A DNA stretch of 64,000 bases from Parabacteroides faecis (GTDB taxonomy: Bacteria > Bacteroidota > Bacteroidia > Bacteroidales > Tannerellaceae): assembly GCF_014647375.1 (NCBI RefSeq), contig NZ_BMPB01000021.1, forward strand, positions 1 through 64,000, read 5' to 3'. Both the position numbers and the translations under genes were made by a program. Positions within the stretch are counted from its first letter, which is position 1, and each line of letters opens with the position of its first letter. The notes beneath the pieces were generated by a model. It had not been told where the DNA came from and did not search any database. It saw nothing but the letters and a program-made list of their open reading frames with translations. This document shows, one piece after another, positions 34,475 to 46,526 of the stretch.

Positions 34475-35395
34475 ATGAAGAAAATTTTTATTGTGGCAGC
34501 TGCAGCCATCGCTTTGGCAAGTTGCTCGAAGACCGAAAACGAACACTCCCCTGTCGGGCAGAAAGAAATCAAGTTTACGAACCTGAACGACAAAGTAATC
34601 TCACGCGCTGCCAATGACAACAGCGACAATTACCAGGTCTATGCGGATTGGAGCGGATCATCTACCGAATGGTTTATCGATGCTGCGATTAACGGTACGA
34701 CTAACCTGGCTCCGACCACGTACCACTGGCCCGCTTCCGGTACCGTCGATTTCTACTCATGGGCTCCGTCGACGATTGCGGCGACGGGCGCTTATCCCGC
34801 ACTCTCGATTGCTTATACAGTTCCCGCTGCGGCCAACCAGGATTTCACGGTTGCCACTCCTCAATTGGCAAAATCTTCCGGCATCGTCGCCTTTGAATTC
34901 GCCCATATGCTCTCCAAAGTGAGCGTTACGGCTTCTCTGCACCAGGATTTACTGGATGCGGGCTATGTTCTTACCACGACCGGCCTTACCGCTACACTCA
35001 AAGTTCTGTCAACGGGTGGAACCGTAGACCCGAAAACAACTCCGGCGGCCTGGACTTCGCCCAATGCGACGGCCGCTACCTATACCGGTGCCGCTTCGTA
35101 TATGATCATGCCGCAGAGTGCGGTAGGATGCAAGGTGCAGATTACAGCCGGCATCACGATCACTAAGAACGGCACGGAAATTTACAGCGGTGATTTGAGT
35201 GAATATGAGATCGCGGCAGGCAATGTCACTGGCGACCAGTTCGCTATGGGTAAACATTATATGTTGAATCTGACCATCGGCGACGCATCGACAGGCGGCG
35301 GTGGAGAAGATATCTTCAACGTAATCCAATTCTCGGCTAATACAACACCGTGGGATACCCCGGGAGGCACAGATACTCCGCTGGTACAGCCGTAA
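34475..35395 (+). CDS. Fimbrillin family lipoprotein (probable major subunit)
   Basis: A 306-residue protein with lipobox IALASCSKTE (Cys near residue 17) and the usual N-terminal fimbrillin pattern GQKEIKFTNLNDKVISRAAN. These arginines are candidate sites for gingipain-like protease processing, known in type V pili. The VVAFEFAHMLSKVSVTASL-like strand (about residues 138-156) is the common fimbrillin core. Its short size and position suggest that it is the structural subunit. Confidence 0.82.
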   Translation: MKKIFIVAAAAIALASCSKTENEHSPVGQKEIKFTNLNDKVISRAANDNSDNYQVYADWSGSSTEWFIDAAINGTTNLAPTTYHWPASGTVDFYSWAPSTIAATGAYPALSIAYTVPAAANQDFTVATPQLAKSSGIVAFEFAHMLSKVSVTASLHQDLLDAGYVLTTTGLTATLKVLSTGGTVDPKTTPAAWTSPNATAATYTGAASYMIMPQSAVGCKVQITAGITITKNGTEIYSGDLSEYEIAAGNVTGDQFAMGKHYMLNLTIGDASTGGGGEDIFNVIQFSANTTPWDTPGGTDTPLVQP

Positions 35396-35420
35396 TCAGA
35401 GTACGAAGAAATGCTATACA

Positions 35421-35450
35421 GGCCGGAGAGGGGTGATGCTCTCTCCGGTC
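35421..35450 (+). terminator. Strong stem-loop between fimbrillin genes
   Basis: GGCCGGAGAG (35421-35430) pairs with CTCTCCGGTC (35441-35450) with one G-T pair and a 10-nt loop. No T-run follows, so it may be a partial terminator or an mRNA-stabilising end that sets the ratio of major subunit to the downstream tip protein. Confidence 0.5.
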
Positions 35451-35488
35451 ACTATGACCACATTCAGAATTAATAAACCATAACGTTA

Positions 35489-38050
35489 ATGGAGACTTTC
35501 AAATATATATTTGTGTGTCTGGCGGCTTCTATTTTGGCGGTCTCCTGCACGAAAACCGAGGAACCGTACAGCGGCGGCTCCGGCGAGATCCGCTTCGCCA
35601 CCGCTGACGAAAATATCTGGACCCGCGGGATGCCTGTAACTTCTAATGCAGAAATTCCCGACATGGGCGTGTTTGCCTATTACACAGGTAATGGCACGGC
35701 TAACAACTGGATTGCCCAGGGAGCAAGCGCCACTCCCAATTTTATGAATAACGTCCAGATAGATCATGCCGGTGGCGTCTGGAGTTACGATGATATCAAG
35801 CATTGGCCGGAGGCCGCCGATGCCAATGTAAGCTTCTTCGCCTACTCGCCGTATGCAACCGCCGCGAATGGTATCACTATGAATGCCTCCACAGGTATAC
35901 CGTCCATTACCTATACCGTTCCCTCGAACTGTTCCGACCAGCCTGACCTGATGGTTTCAGCCCTACTGAAAGACCGCAACAGGGTCAATAACGGTTCTTC
36001 GCCCGTCAATTTTCAATTGGGGCACGCGCTGACCTGTATCGGGTTCAAGGCTTCGGGCAACGGTGAACAGATAACGAAAATAACGGCCAAAGGGGTCAAA
36101 ACTTCGGGTGTGCTGACTGTGGCCGAAGACGGAACCCCGTCTTGGAACACCTCAGCGTCCGGAAGTGGCAATTTTGAAGCTACGGTCGACGACGGAGTGT
36201 ATCTGGGCGCTTTGGCGCAGCTCGTCAACACGGGCGGCGGCTACCTGATGATGATTCCTCAGACGCTGGGAACGGAAGCCATGATTACCGTTGAACTGAA
36301 CAGCGGCCGGAGTTTCGATTTCGACCTGAGCGGGATTACCTGGCAGGCCGGGAAGTTTATCAATTACAACCTCTCCATCACCCCGGAAGCCGCGCTACTG
36401 CTTACGCCTGAAAAGATCGTACTGCCTGCTGCGGGAGGATTCTCTCAGTTCGAGGTGATCGTAGAAAACGGTTCCGCTTTGGACTGGACAATCGGGATAG
36501 ACAATTCGGGCTTTATGATCTGTGATAATCTGACTGATATTCGCAACTGGGCGTCCGGAGCGACAGCAGCCGCAGATGTCCGTAATACGGACAACTCCAC
36601 TCCCGGCCAACAATTTACAGGAACGGGAACAAAGACACTGTATGTCTGGAAACCTACTGCGAATACAAGCACGACTGCCGAAGTCACCGGAACGATATCC
36701 AACGTGATCGATCCTACCGGTGTCTCGATAAATGTCATTCAACTGCCGAATTATGCTATGGCAACCGTTCGGGACAATGGTTATATGTCCGGCGAGTATA
36801 TAGGCGCTTTCTGGAAGGCGAACCAGCGCGGCGAACGTATCATCCGTATTCCGGTAACCAATGCCGTGCGTGCGGGAGAATGGGACGCTTCGGTATATTG
36901 GTTGGGGGACGGCTGGAAAGCGGGCGATATTGTGTTCAGCACCGAAGATTCGGACGACGAGGGGATCAATTTCAGTAATGCCGCCATCGAACATCCGGCG
37001 GATATGAATACCAACGACGCTTTGTACAGACTTTCAGATTATTACTCATCAGCTTCGGGCACCGCTGTTAGCGGTGCGGGAAACTATATTCAGTTCCGGA
37101 TCGGACTTTCGACGCTTTACTCGCCCACAACCGTCAGACCCGCACGCTACGCGCTGGTAGTGCTCCGTTACGGTACTCCCCGGAAGTATCATGCCATATT
37201 CATTCGACAGGGTGATGATCCGGACTATGTGATGTCTCCCGGCGACGATGGACTGCCTCGTACAGTTGCGGCACGTTTCAGCCCATACAACACTACGGCT
37301 TCCAATTTGACCGATTATGAAGAGCTCGTCGATGTCGGGCCCGGCTATAACAACACGGTGTTCACGGACTACCCCAGTCAGGCGGGAGCGTTCTTCCAGT
37401 GGGCAAATGACGGCAACCCTGTGGCTTATAATCCGCGTTATCCCCTGAAGCCCGTTATATGGGAAGAGGCACTCACAGGCCAATACTGGATCACGGTTTC
37501 ATCCGCACAGGAAAGTTGCCCTCCGGGCTATCATCGTCCCAGTGACGGGATTACCAATTGGGCGGCCGCAAACACTACCACTACCGGTATAGAAAGTTCT
37601 GAAATACGGCAATCTTTGTATTCCAATCCGACGCTGGAAAATTCTTTCAGTGCAACAAATTTCAAGTGGGGTTTTTACGCCGACGGATATTTCGACCGCC
37701 GGGATCACAACAATCCTTCTGTCACGAGTCCACACGAAGGCTGGTCAGCTATGAAGGCCGGTACGGCCGTTTCGTGGAATAGCAAAGATGTAGCCTATAT
37801 AGGTACTCTCGTATTCAATCCGACTACTGGTAGTTCGCACGAAAACGCCTCCATTTTTATCCCTGCAGCCGGGTCCCGGCATGTCGATACCGGTGCACTG
37901 ATAGAGGGAGGTGAAGGTGCTTTGTTTTTATCGTCGTCGGCTCCCAATACAACTGAGATGTGGTATTTTGTCGGTACTGAGGGAATCTCCTTCCAGCTGA
38001 ATTCCAGCAGAACCAACGGTTTGAGTCTACGGTGTGTCCGGAATCAGTAA
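35489..38050 (+). CDS. Large fimbrillin-like protein with BACON-like and FISUMP-like parts
   Basis: An 853-residue lipoprotein (lipobox AVSCTKTE, Cys near residue 20). The N-terminal third is fimbrillin-like (SPVNFQLGHALTCIGFKA, about residues 171-188). A BACON-like segment follows (LPAAGGFSQFEVIVENGSAL, about 312-331). The C-terminal part carries the SAQESCPPGYHRPSDG pattern (about 672-687) and ends in LRCVRN, as in FISUMP-type domains. The size and multi-domain form suggest an adhesive tip subunit of the fimbria; this is inference. Confidence 0.75.
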   Translation: METFKYIFVCLAASILAVSCTKTEEPYSGGSGEIRFATADENIWTRGMPVTSNAEIPDMGVFAYYTGNGTANNWIAQGASATPNFMNNVQIDHAGGVWSYDDIKHWPEAADANVSFFAYSPYATAANGITMNASTGIPSITYTVPSNCSDQPDLMVSALLKDRNRVNNGSSPVNFQLGHALTCIGFKASGNGEQITKITAKGVKTSGVLTVAEDGTPSWNTSASGSGNFEATVDDGVYLGALAQLVNTGGGYLMMIPQTLGTEAMITVELNSGRSFDFDLSGITWQAGKFINYNLSITPEAALLLTPEKIVLPAAGGFSQFEVIVENGSALDWTIGIDNSGFMICDNLTDIRNWASGATAAADVRNTDNSTPGQQFTGTGTKTLYVWKPTANTSTTAEVTGTISNVIDPTGVSINVIQLPNYAMATVRDNGYMSGEYIGAFWKANQRGERIIRIPVTNAVRAGEWDASVYWLGDGWKAGDIVFSTEDSDDEGINFSNAAIEHPADMNTNDALYRLSDYYSSASGTAVSGAGNYIQFRIGLSTLYSPTTVRPARYALVVLRYGTPRKYHAIFIRQGDDPDYVMSPGDDGLPRTVAARFSPYNTTASNLTDYEELVDVGPGYNNTVFTDYPSQAGAFFQWANDGNPVAYNPRYPLKPVIWEEALTGQYWITVSSAQESCPPGYHRPSDGITNWAAANTTTTGIESSEIRQSLYSNPTLENSFSATNFKWGFYADGYFDRRDHNNPSVTSPHEGWSAMKAGTAVSWNSKDVAYIGTLVFNPTTGSSHENASIFIPAAGSRHVDTGALIEGGEGALFLSSSAPNTTEMWYFVGTEGISFQLNSSRTNGLSLRCVRNQ

Positions 38051-38218
38051 TGAGAATCTATTATAAACAATAGGGCTATCTTTTAAATTGGAGAGTCATT
38101 TGGCAATTCTGGAAGGAATGATGAATACACATATATAAGCAAAGCAGGCATCTTGAAAAGAGAATGAACGGGCTGGAATCTTTTTTAACGAAAGATCAAC
38201 CCATAATATATTTTTCTT

Positions 38219-39070
38219 ATGATTGATTTCGTTAAAAAACTACAGGAGGAGATAGCCAAGGAGAGTGATCGCGTAGAGAGTTCAAAAGATAATGATTATA
38301 TCAAGTTATCGTTAGAAATGTCGCATGTTTTGGCTGATGCTTTCGACCGTTTGAAAGAGTTTATAATTTCTTACGAATTTAGGAGTGAAGAAGAAGAAAT
38401 AGATTTTTTTAAGGATGTAAAGCCCCGGCTATTCTGCAAATTGATTTACTACCGGAAGATATACAACATCGAAATGTTGCGTCCTGTAGCCAGTGTCAAC
38501 CGCCAGAAAGAGTACCTGAATAACGAGTTGGACACTATCAACAAATATACAAACAAGCGGTTGGATTTCATCCGTTATTTTCGTTCAGGAGCGACTTATT
38601 TGGATAAGTTATATTTCTTACGCGGTCAGACCGATACGGAGCAATATTTGGAAGCATTTTATTATGAACTTGACCCGCAGTTTTCGACGAACTGTGACTT
38701 CAAGGTTGCCCGGATTTTGGCCAACGATATGCTACACGCCTACTTGATGAGTGAAATAGAGAAGCTGGAATACGAGCATCGCCCATGCGGTATTCAGCCG
38801 TTTCCGGAAACGCGCCTGACGTATGTAGGGCCCAAAAATCTACTGATCGAGTTTATCTATGGTTTCGATACCGAAGGCTATTTCGGGAACGTACCTTTGA
38901 CTCAGGTAGCGAGCTACATTGAAAATGTATTTAACGTGCGGTTGGATAGCAATCTGTCTCGTGCATTTTCAGATATGAAAATCCGCAACAATCCTACACA
39001 GGGATTGGACGGATTGAAAGATGCACTGTTAAGGCGAATGCAATCCTGGAAGAGGAAAAAGAAAAAATAG
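38219..39070 (+). CDS. rteC: RteC-family protein of conjugative elements
   Basis: A 283-residue protein resembling RteC, which in CTnDOT activates excision genes. Typical segments are FFKDVKPRLFCKLIYYRKIY (about residues 62-81) and RFIRYFRSGATYLDKLYFLR-like text near 118-137. The C-terminal basic region (RMQSWKRKKKK) may bind DNA. No RteA/RteB two-component pair lies next to it. It marks the start of the recognisable element backbone. Confidence 0.82.
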   Translation: MIDFVKKLQEEIAKESDRVESSKDNDYIKLSLEMSHVLADAFDRLKEFIISYEFRSEEEEIDFFKDVKPRLFCKLIYYRKIYNIEMLRPVASVNRQKEYLNNELDTINKYTNKRLDFIRYFRSGATYLDKLYFLRGQTDTEQYLEAFYYELDPQFSTNCDFKVARILANDMLHAYLMSEIEKLEYEHRPCGIQPFPETRLTYVGPKNLLIEFIYGFDTEGYFGNVPLTQVASYIENVFNVRLDSNLSRAFSDMKIRNNPTQGLDGLKDALLRRMQSWKRKKKK

Positions 39071-39112
39071 TGTTGTGGGAAAAATTAGAAATAGTTGTCT
39101 GATAATTAAGCT

Positions 39113-39150
39113 CCGGCTTACCATCCAAGGTAAGCCGGTTTTATTTTTTT
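39113..39150 (+). terminator. Rho-independent terminator after rteC
   Basis: CCGGCTTACC (39113-39122) and GGTAAGCCGG (39129-39138) form a perfect 10-bp stem with a 6-nt loop, followed by a T-rich tract. Confidence 0.85.
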
Positions 39151-39410
39151 TGAGACCTATGTATAAACAGACAATAAAATGGGTTTTATATTAATGTTAT
39201 CAGATAGCTGTGATACAATAGTTTACACATTATCAATTTAAGAGAGAAACCGTATTTTGGGCATCTTTTGTAAGCCAAAGGAGTTTAAAAGATGAATTAT
39301 AAATGGCTGAATTACAGCGCCTATAATGTCGTTAGAGAAAAAACCAAGACAGAGTACGTTAGCAACCTCTGAAATACGACCGACCTTTGCAGAAAGCAAA
39401 ATCAAAAGTA

Positions 39411-39719
39411 ATGTTTTTAGATAAAGAATATTTCGACGGATGGATGCGTAGCATTGCACAGCGGTTAGAACGCATAGAGAAACTGTGCAATCCCTCGTTA
39501 AAACAAATACAGACATTCATTATGGACGGGGAAAAAATGCTGGATAATTTTGAAGTATGCCAGATGCTTAACATCAGTAAGCGAACGCTTCAACGCTATC
39601 GTTCATCGGGGGATTTACCCTACCACATGAACAAACATAAAACCTACTATAAGGAATCTGATGTACTGCGGTTCATCGAGCAAAATTTTGACAAGTTCCG
39701 TAATTTCAAAAAGAAATAA
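39411..39719 (+). CDS. Helix-turn-helix (excisionase/MerR-like) DNA-binding protein
   Basis: About 102 residues from the ATG at 39411; an in-frame start at 39387 adds a short tail. The segment MLDNFEVCQMLNISKRTLQR followed by YRSSGDLPYHMNKHKTYYKE is the helix-turn-helix of excisionase-like proteins common in Bacteroides mobile elements. It probably regulates element genes or assists excision. It converges on the giant methylase/helicase gene. Confidence 0.82.
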   Translation: MFLDKEYFDGWMRSIAQRLERIEKLCNPSLKQIQTFIMDGEKMLDNFEVCQMLNISKRTLQRYRSSGDLPYHMNKHKTYYKESDVLRFIEQNFDKFRNFKKK

Positions 39720-39828
39720 GGGTTCTTCCTGCATCAGAGTTTTTTGTTTTCTTTCTTCTATTTTTTAATTGTTGATTTTTTCTGTGAGAACTGCCCCGTT
39801 GTGATAATGCGGCGGTTTTCTTATGTAA

Positions 39829-39856
39829 AAAGCTGCCCGGTTTCCCGAACAGCTTT
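39829..39856 (-). terminator. Terminator of the methylase/helicase transcript
   Basis: On the minus strand the hairpin AAAGCTG / CAGCTTT (39850-39856 with 39829-39835), with an inner CGG/CCG pair, is followed by a short T-run. It lies 5 bp beyond the stop of the leftward gene. Confidence 0.65.
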
Positions 39857-39860
39857 CGTG

Positions 39861-42800
39861 CTATAACTTTATTTTGACGGGATTATCCCTGCTCTGGGCG
39901 TTATTACCGACCGTCCCGATAACGATGCGTCCGCCGGAGTTATCCGCGATTTCCCGTAACCGGGACGGAATGTAAGGCTGTCCGTTACCATCTGTCGGAA
40001 TGTGCTGCCGGTTATCCACCGGAGCATGTTTTTTAGCCTCTTGCGGCTCATCCGGCAGTTGCACCTCATCGTCGTCAATCGGTTTAAGGGAAAGCTGTAT
40101 TTTGCGGTCTAAATCGGTCAGTTCAGCCCTTAGCACCGCAAGCTCTGGTTCCTTGCGCCAGGTTCCCTCTACCACCTCACGCAGTACGGGAATATCCATA
40201 GACAATTTTTCGTTGTCCTTTTGAAATTTCTCCAATAACGGCTCGATGGTTCCCAGAGCGTTTATAAAGTTTTGGGAGGCCAGTCGCGGATCAGCGGCCA
40301 GATTACCGTAATTGTATTGGTACAGATAATTACCTTCGCCACGCACATAAAAACGGTTCTGCACCAAATCCAACCCTTCTTTCTCTGTCCTTTCGCTTTT
40401 GACCACAATATCAAAACCGTACAAGCTGCCTATCTTTTCAGGCTCAATACCCGTGCGAATGGTTTCTGCGATATGGTTCAGATGTTTGCCGATAAACTTA
40501 ATATCGCCACCCTGCACCCCATCGAGTTGGATCGGATTTTTATAGGAGCCGTCTTCATTAAGTTGCACCCGGCTTTTGAAGTTCTCCAAATCTTTACCGA
40601 TACGTTCTATCAGGCCATCGTTCTTCTCTACCTTTTGCAGTATCTCGTCCAGCTTGTATCGGCTGGATGATTTACCCCGGACGAACGATTGCCGCTCACT
40701 TTCCAGCGTGGTGATTTTCTTTTCCAGTCGGGCTTTCTCCAACAGTTCCGTGTTACCGGACAGGATAGCCACATACTCGGAGAAATTCATACCGGACTTT
40801 TCATCTACTGAACCCTCGTCGATGGTACGTGCGCCCATACTGCCGGTCTTTAGTTGGTTTATGAAAAGCTGTTTATTATGCAACAGGTTGAATATATAGG
40901 CATCCAGCGTTTTCTCAACGGCATACAGTACAACATCTACCTTATTGTCAGCATAGTATTTGGCTACTTCGTTCCCTGTGCGAATGCCGCGCCCGTCACG
41001 CTGATTGAGGTCGCTGGGTCGCCACGGCTGATCGAGGTGGTGGATAGCTACACACCGTTTCTGGGCGTTTACACCGGTTCCGAGCATTTCGGTCGAACCG
41101 AACAATACCCGGATCTTGCCTTCGTTCATCTGGTCGATCATGTCCTTACGCATCCTTTCGCTGGTGGCTTCCTGAATGAAGCGAACCTCGCCCGGTTTAA
41201 TATTATAATTCTCCACCAGTTTGCGCTTAATCTCACTGTAAATATTCCACTCACCGGACTTGTACGTGCCGAGATCAGAGAATACGAATTGCGTACCCTT
41301 ATGCTGGTCGTAATCTTTATAATACTTGGCGATGTTCCGGGCGGCATGGCTTGCCTTATTGTCCACATCGTCACCGAAACGGTCGTTGTCAATCATTCGC
41401 ATATCGAGCGACATTTTACGAGAGTAATTCGTAGCCAGAAGCATCTTCGCCTTGTCTTCGTTCTCGGATAGCTTGCCCCGGTAAAGCAGCTCCCCATCGC
41501 CGGTCTTGGCAAACTTAACGAGCCGGTCGATAAAATCCCGTTGGTCTGCCGTCGGCGGAATAGTATAAAGAATCTCGTTTTTTTCCGGACGGTCGATACC
41601 GATGTCGGCGGCAGTACGGAAATCGGTAATTTCGGCGTATAGTTGCGCGAGTTCCGGCACTTTGATAAAGTAGCGGAACCGCTCTTTCTGTACGACCTCG
41701 TTTGTTACCGAAAATTCATAATCGGTCGTCTTTTTAGCGAAAACGGCGGCCCAGGCATCGAAGGTTTTCATGTTGAGCCGTTCCATTTCCTGCGGACGGA
41801 GATACTTAAAGAGTAGGTATAATTCCGTCAGGGAGTTGGAAATAGTCGTACCCGAAAGGTAAGTAGCGCCCAGATCGCGCCCGGTGCGTTCCTGAATGGT
41901 ACGTATGGCGAATAGCATATTGAGCGCCCGCTGACTTCCTTCGGGATTACCCAACCCCGCTACGCGGTCATGACGGGTGTTGAACGTGAGATTTTTGAAT
42001 TTATGCGATTCATCCACGTATAAGTGGTCGATGCCCATTAGTTTGAAATCGACCGAATCGTCCTTACGGTTTTCAATGTTGTGCATAACGGTTTGCAGCT
42101 TGGCTTCCAGATTGAGTTTACGCCGGATGCACCCTTTCATCATACCACGCGAAACGCTTTTGCCCTGCGCTTTCAATACTTCCAGATTTTCCTCTACGCT
42201 ATCCAGTTCCGTTTGCAGTATCTCCCGTTGCAATTCGGGTGATTGCGGTATCTTGCCGAATTGCTCATGCGTTAATATCACGGCATCCCAATCGTTGTTC
42301 TTTATCTCGCGGAAGATCCTCTCCCTGTTTTTGGGAGTAAAATCTTCCTTGCCGGGATAAAGCACACGAGCGTTCGGATAGGCAGTGCAGAATGTCTTGG
42401 CTATCTCGTGAATGTTGGCTTTCAATCCTGTAATCATCGGCTTATTGGCCAGTCCGAGCCTCTTTTTCTCCATTGCGCCGACGCACATGATAAGGGTTTT
42501 GCCACCGCCGACCTCGTGATCGCAGATGCCGCCACCCTGTAATTTATCCATCCAGATAGCATCTTTCTGACTCTTATAAAGGTCGTCGATACCCAAACCT
42601 TTCAGGTCAAGCCCCGGAAAGGTCTGGTGCGCCCCGTCGTACTGCGGACGCACGAAACAATTGAATTTCCGGTTATACATATCAGTCAGCCGATCTTTAA
42701 ATTCGGGTGACTGTTCCCTGAGCCAGTCGGAAAACCCGTCGCGGATTTCGTCAATCTTGCTATTGGCTAACTGTATTTTCTCCCCGTCGCGCACCTTTAC

Positions 42801-45800
42801 CTCCTGAACCTTGCCGTCGATCAGCTTGTTCACTTTCTTGGTAATGTCGGGTGTCGTATTGTGTAGGGCATGTTTCAGTAGATGCAAGCCGTTGAATTTA
42901 CGGCTTTGGGAATCTACGGCATATTGATCCAATATCTTTGCATTTAGTCTGTCGCCCTTTACCCCGTATTCGTCGATGTTGGGAGCAAATGATATGCTAA
43001 CGTCGGTATCGAATAACCACGATGCGTAGCGTTCATATACACCTTTGGGTATCCACCTTTCGCCAAAATTAAAGTCCAGATCGTCAAAAGCGATAGGTTT
43101 GGGCGCAGCTTCATGCAGGGCTTTGAGCGATTGCTGTGCTGCTGTATGGTCGGGGTTCTCTTTCATAAAACGCTCCACCCGTTCGGCTTTTTCGATTACA
43201 TTGCCGGAAATATATTTGTCGGCCACCTCGTAACCGTCAATTTCGGGATTGAAATAGATGCTGCCTTGTAGTTCTTCCAGAATACCGTCTTTAGTTCCTC
43301 CGGTTAAGCCCGCCATATAGTCGAGGTTTACCTCCGCATACTTGTTCAGGCTGGCGACCAACGCTTCACGGGCATCGGCGGCCTCGGTCAGTTCATTGGG
43401 GTTGAACGCTACCGGATGATTGAAAATATCCGCTTTCTGCGCTACGCCGTCTATGTAGCGTTCAAGAGAAAGTATTTCCGTTCCTCGCGCGTCCATTTTG
43501 ATAAGGTCGAGGTTCTTCTTATCGTTCAGTTCCCCGAAACGCTCTGTAAAATTGTCGTACAGGCGGTTCAGCATCTCCCGCAGGGCGGGATTGGCTTCGA
43601 GCCTTTCCGCCTCATTCTGGTAGAGGTGGTAATAGGTATCGCGTATTTCTACATAGATAGATGCCTTCGTTTCCTGCGCTTCGGAAAGTTCCAGCGGATG
43701 GAACATCGGCTGAAGAGCTTCGATACCGCGCAGGTAGCCGATACAGTTATTTTCGTCCGTTACCAGTGATCCCTCACGGTAATGCGGCAAAATCTCCGCT
43801 TTGAACGGTATCGGCTTATAATATTCTTCTCTTTCGCGCTGTTCTTCTTCCCGCTGCTTTTCTTGCTCGACGCGGCGCAACTGCGCTTCATGCTCTGTTT
43901 TTCGCGCATCCTCCACCGGATAGACAGGTTGCACTTGTTCCTGTCGGCGTTCTTCTCGTTGCTGGCGTTCCAAAATCAATTCCTCACGCCAGTCGAGTAC
44001 ACGCTGCTGCTCCGTTTGTTTTGCTTTGGTCGTTTTCTTTTTCCGGCGGCGCGGGCGGTTTATCTGACTGCGTTCCTCTTGGGAAAAGCCGAAAAGGTCG
44101 TAAAGGGTAATAAGCGGTTCTTGTCGTACATTAATATCAGGCTGGACTGGCTCCGGTTTTCTCATCATGTCCGGAGCATCCATATCGAAAAGAGTACCCG
44201 TGAAATTGCCGGGCGCGGCACTCACTTTTGGCTCCGTAGTCGTCGTTTCGACCGCTTCCGGCTGTGATAGGGTTTTCTGTGCCACAACCTTTTCCGCTAT
44301 TTCCTCCGGCTCGGTAATTCCGTAATCTTCCGGCAGTGGTGGATGTTCTTCATACAAGCGGCGTTCTTGTTCCGCCGTCCATACTCCGAATTCGGCGAGA
44401 TCTTCCGCCGTAGGTTCATGGGACGTGTATTCGGCCAGTGTATGTTGCGAAAGCTCCGAAGTCGCCATCGGCGTTAGTTCCCCGGTTTCCACATCTAAGT
44501 TGAAACCCTCGGATGCCGCTTTAGTAACAGCCTCGCGCTGCTGAAACCATTCATTAAAGCGCTGCCAGTCCTCCGGTGTTGCTTTCCAAAACGGATCGTC
44601 CGGGATGGACGGCTCCGGCTTCACTTCTTCGGCGACGATTTCCTTTTCATTCTCCCGAAATTTATTTTCATCAGGAAACCAATGATCCTTAACCGCCTGC
44701 CAAAAGGGATCGAGGTCGTCGGGGAAACGTTTATTTTCCCCGACGACGAGCTGTGTATTTGGCTGTTCCGATATCTGCAGCGCGTTCAAATGATAACGTT
44801 CCAAATCAAGATGCCGGGAAAAATCCTGAAACAACATCTCATCAAGGTCTTTGGCAATACCTGCTTCACCGCCGCCATGCGTATAGACGAAAGCCGGTTT
44901 ACCATAAGGGTCTGTGTCTTTTTTGTAGGCGGTCGATACGATCCTTTCCGTATTGTCGGGATTGAAAAGTTTACTTGTATTAATCCCTGACCGCGATTCA
45001 GATTCGATAAAATCCCTTTGCCGCTGGGTTAAAGCCTGCTCTCCGGGCGGTCGTTTCTGCAATACGATAAGATCGCTGCCGACTTCGGTTCCGGCGTGTT
45101 CGGTAAACAGATTATTCGGCAACCGTATGGCAGAAACCAAATCGCATCGGTTCATCAGCCATTCACGCACAGGGCGGTTGCGCTCAGAGTTCATTACTCC
45201 CTGCGAAGCAATAAAGGCGATGATACCCCCATCGCGGACAGTATCGACCGATTTCATAAAGAAATAGTTATGTAACGTCCGTGTCGCCTGCCGTCTTACC
45301 GGGTCTTTATCGGTGGAAAAGGCAGGGTCGAATACCGCCACATCCCCGAACGGGACATTGCTTGTCGCTACATCGTAATAACCGTTGTATTTAGGTTCGA
45401 TGCTTTCGTACCCCTGTATTCGTACATGATCCTCCGGGCGCAGGTGTTTTAGGATAAGTCCGGTTACTGGGTCTTTCTCAAAAGAGGTTATCTCAGCATC
45501 GGGGGCAAACATTTTGATACTGTCGCCGAACGCTCCGTTTCCGGCGCTGGGGTCGAGTACCCGTTGCGGGATCACTCCGTTACGCTTCAAGGCTTCGGCA
45601 ATGGTATCGGCAATAACGGGAGGGGTATAAAAAGCCGAAATAATAGAGTTTTTTATACCGTCGAAATAGCGTTTATGCTCCCTCTCATTCGGAGTATTCT
45701 CTTTCAGGACGGTATTCAGTTCCCGGATCAGTGGGGTAAGCGGATTCTCGTTCGCCTTATTATCACTGGCCGGCAGAGGGTCTAATACCTCCTTAATCGC

Positions 45801-45935
45801 CCCAAAACCGCTGTAAGATTGCAGTATCGTCCTTTCATGGTAGGTCGGCCTGCGGTTTTCCCGTTCAAGCGTAAAGGCTACCTTTATCGCGTCGATGTTC
45901 TGGCGCAGATGCGCCTTTTTATTAAAGGCTGCCAT
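39861..45935 (-). CDS. Giant N6-adenine methylase / SNF2-like helicase of the element
   Basis: About 2024 residues from the ATG at 45935. That start gives [18 protein letters not shown] and limits overlap with the DUF1896 gene to 14 bp. The N-terminal methylase has [14 protein letters not shown] (about residues 118-131) and the target-binding TSNVPFGD. A long charged, Glu/Gln-rich linker follows. The helicase has EVGGGKTL as Walker A, VDESHKF as a DExx-box-like motif and QRDGRGIR as motif VI. Such proteins are hallmark backbone genes of Bacteroides conjugative elements. They may protect the element from restriction; their precise function is not established. Confidence 0.85.
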   Translation of the reverse strand: MAAFNKKAHLRQNIDAIKVAFTLERENRRPTYHERTILQSYSGFGAIKEVLDPLPASDNKANENPLTPLIRELNTVLKENTPNEREHKRYFDGIKNSIISAFYTPPVIADTIAEALKRNGVIPQRVLDPSAGNGAFGDSIKMFAPDAEITSFEKDPVTGLILKHLRPEDHVRIQGYESIEPKYNGYYDVATSNVPFGDVAVFDPAFSTDKDPVRRQATRTLHNYFFMKSVDTVRDGGIIAFIASQGVMNSERNRPVREWLMNRCDLVSAIRLPNNLFTEHAGTEVGSDLIVLQKRPPGEQALTQRQRDFIESESRSGINTSKLFNPDNTERIVSTAYKKDTDPYGKPAFVYTHGGGEAGIAKDLDEMLFQDFSRHLDLERYHLNALQISEQPNTQLVVGENKRFPDDLDPFWQAVKDHWFPDENKFRENEKEIVAEEVKPEPSIPDDPFWKATPEDWQRFNEWFQQREAVTKAASEGFNLDVETGELTPMATSELSQHTLAEYTSHEPTAEDLAEFGVWTAEQERRLYEEHPPLPEDYGITEPEEIAEKVVAQKTLSQPEAVETTTTEPKVSAAPGNFTGTLFDMDAPDMMRKPEPVQPDINVRQEPLITLYDLFGFSQEERSQINRPRRRKKKTTKAKQTEQQRVLDWREELILERQQREERRQEQVQPVYPVEDARKTEHEAQLRRVEQEKQREEEQREREEYYKPIPFKAEILPHYREGSLVTDENNCIGYLRGIEALQPMFHPLELSEAQETKASIYVEIRDTYYHLYQNEAERLEANPALREMLNRLYDNFTERFGELNDKKNLDLIKMDARGTEILSLERYIDGVAQKADIFNHPVAFNPNELTEAADAREALVASLNKYAEVNLDYMAGLTGGTKDGILEELQGSIYFNPEIDGYEVADKYISGNVIEKAERVERFMKENPDHTAAQQSLKALHEAAPKPIAFDDLDFNFGERWIPKGVYERYASWLFDTDVSISFAPNIDEYGVKGDRLNAKILDQYAVDSQSRKFNGLHLLKHALHNTTPDITKKVNKLIDGKVQEVKVRDGEKIQLANSKIDEIRDGFSDWLREQSPEFKDRLTDMYNRKFNCFVRPQYDGAHQTFPGLDLKGLGIDDLYKSQKDAIWMDKLQGGGICDHEVGGGKTLIMCVGAMEKKRLGLANKPMITGLKANIHEIAKTFCTAYPNARVLYPGKEDFTPKNRERIFREIKNNDWDAVILTHEQFGKIPQSPELQREILQTELDSVEENLEVLKAQGKSVSRGMMKGCIRRKLNLEAKLQTVMHNIENRKDDSVDFKLMGIDHLYVDESHKFKNLTFNTRHDRVAGLGNPEGSQRALNMLFAIRTIQERTGRDLGATYLSGTTISNSLTELYLLFKYLRPQEMERLNMKTFDAWAAVFAKKTTDYEFSVTNEVVQKERFRYFIKVPELAQLYAEITDFRTAADIGIDRPEKNEILYTIPPTADQRDFIDRLVKFAKTGDGELLYRGKLSENEDKAKMLLATNYSRKMSLDMRMIDNDRFGDDVDNKASHAARNIAKYYKDYDQHKGTQFVFSDLGTYKSGEWNIYSEIKRKLVENYNIKPGEVRFIQEATSERMRKDMIDQMNEGKIRVLFGSTEMLGTGVNAQKRCVAIHHLDQPWRPSDLNQRDGRGIRTGNEVAKYYADNKVDVVLYAVEKTLDAYIFNLLHNKQLFINQLKTGSMGARTIDEGSVDEKSGMNFSEYVAILSGNTELLEKARLEKKITTLESERQSFVRGKSSSRYKLDEILQKVEKNDGLIERIGKDLENFKSRVQLNEDGSYKNPIQLDGVQGGDIKFIGKHLNHIAETIRTGIEPEKIGSLYGFDIVVKSERTEKEGLDLVQNRFYVRGEGNYLYQYNYGNLAADPRLASQNFINALGTIEPLLEKFQKDNEKLSMDIPVLREVVEGTWRKEPELAVLRAELTDLDRKIQLSLKPIDDDEVQLPDEPQEAKKHAPVDNRQHIPTDGNGQPYIPSRLREIADNSGGRIVIGTVGNNAQSRDNPVKIKL

Positions 45936-46368
45936 CTTCCAGAAGTATTTGAATGGTTCCGGTAAGTTCGGTGTACAGGAGATCGTGCTGGGGATTGTCG
46001 GCAAAATCGTCCGTGAGGTCGTATTTTGCCAGCACGTTAGCGCAAAGCGGTAACGCCTCCAGTGCGACAATGCGGGCGCGGTCTTCGGGAATACTATCTG
46101 CAAACTCATCCCAAAGGATGTTTACAATAGTGCTGTAGGTGGAAAAATGCAATCCCAGGTAGAGTTCCGTACTGGCCGCTTCTTCGGCTTCGATGTGGGT
46201 AAGCCCGGCTCGTATCGTATCGCTGTAAACCTCCGCTGCACGCTCGGCACGCTCGGCGATGAATGCCATATCCGCCGCACGGTCGGGATGGCTGTCTTTC
46301 AGGTACGATAATAAGGATAAACCGTAATAGGATAATTCGCCCTGGGGCGCAAGATTATTCGTCGTCAT
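45922..46368 (-). CDS. DUF1896 family element protein
   Basis: A 148-residue protein from the ATG at 46368 ([20 protein letters not shown]), preferred to an upstream in-frame start at 46500. The composition is acidic with the pattern [17 protein letters not shown] (about residues 72-88). DUF1896 proteins regularly precede the giant methylase/helicase in Bacteroides elements. The function is unknown. Its end overlaps the methylase start, so the two are probably co-translated. Confidence 0.8.
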   Translation of the reverse strand: MTTNNLAPQGELSYYGLSLLSYLKDSHPDRAADMAFIAERAERAAEVYSDTIRAGLTHIEAEEAASTELYLGLHFSTYSTIVNILWDEFADSIPEDRARIVALEALPLCANVLAKYDLTDDFADNPQHDLLYTELTGTIQILLEDGSL

Positions 46369-46526
46369 AACATTGGATTTTTTTGTGGTTTGAAAATGTC
46401 GGATAGAAAAGCGAAAAGGCGCTCCGAGTTCCCACCCAGAGCGCCACCACAAAAAAATCGCATTGTAATTCAGTTTCTTCTTAAAAAAACCGTTACTCAA
46501 CGAAATTCTTGTGGTAAAGATAGCGA

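Noticed and set aside
40854-41471. Rightward 205-codon frame inside the methylase/helicase gene
   Set aside because: It is the antisense shadow of a long, clearly conserved gene. The same applies to several other long frames at 39.9-50.2 kb.
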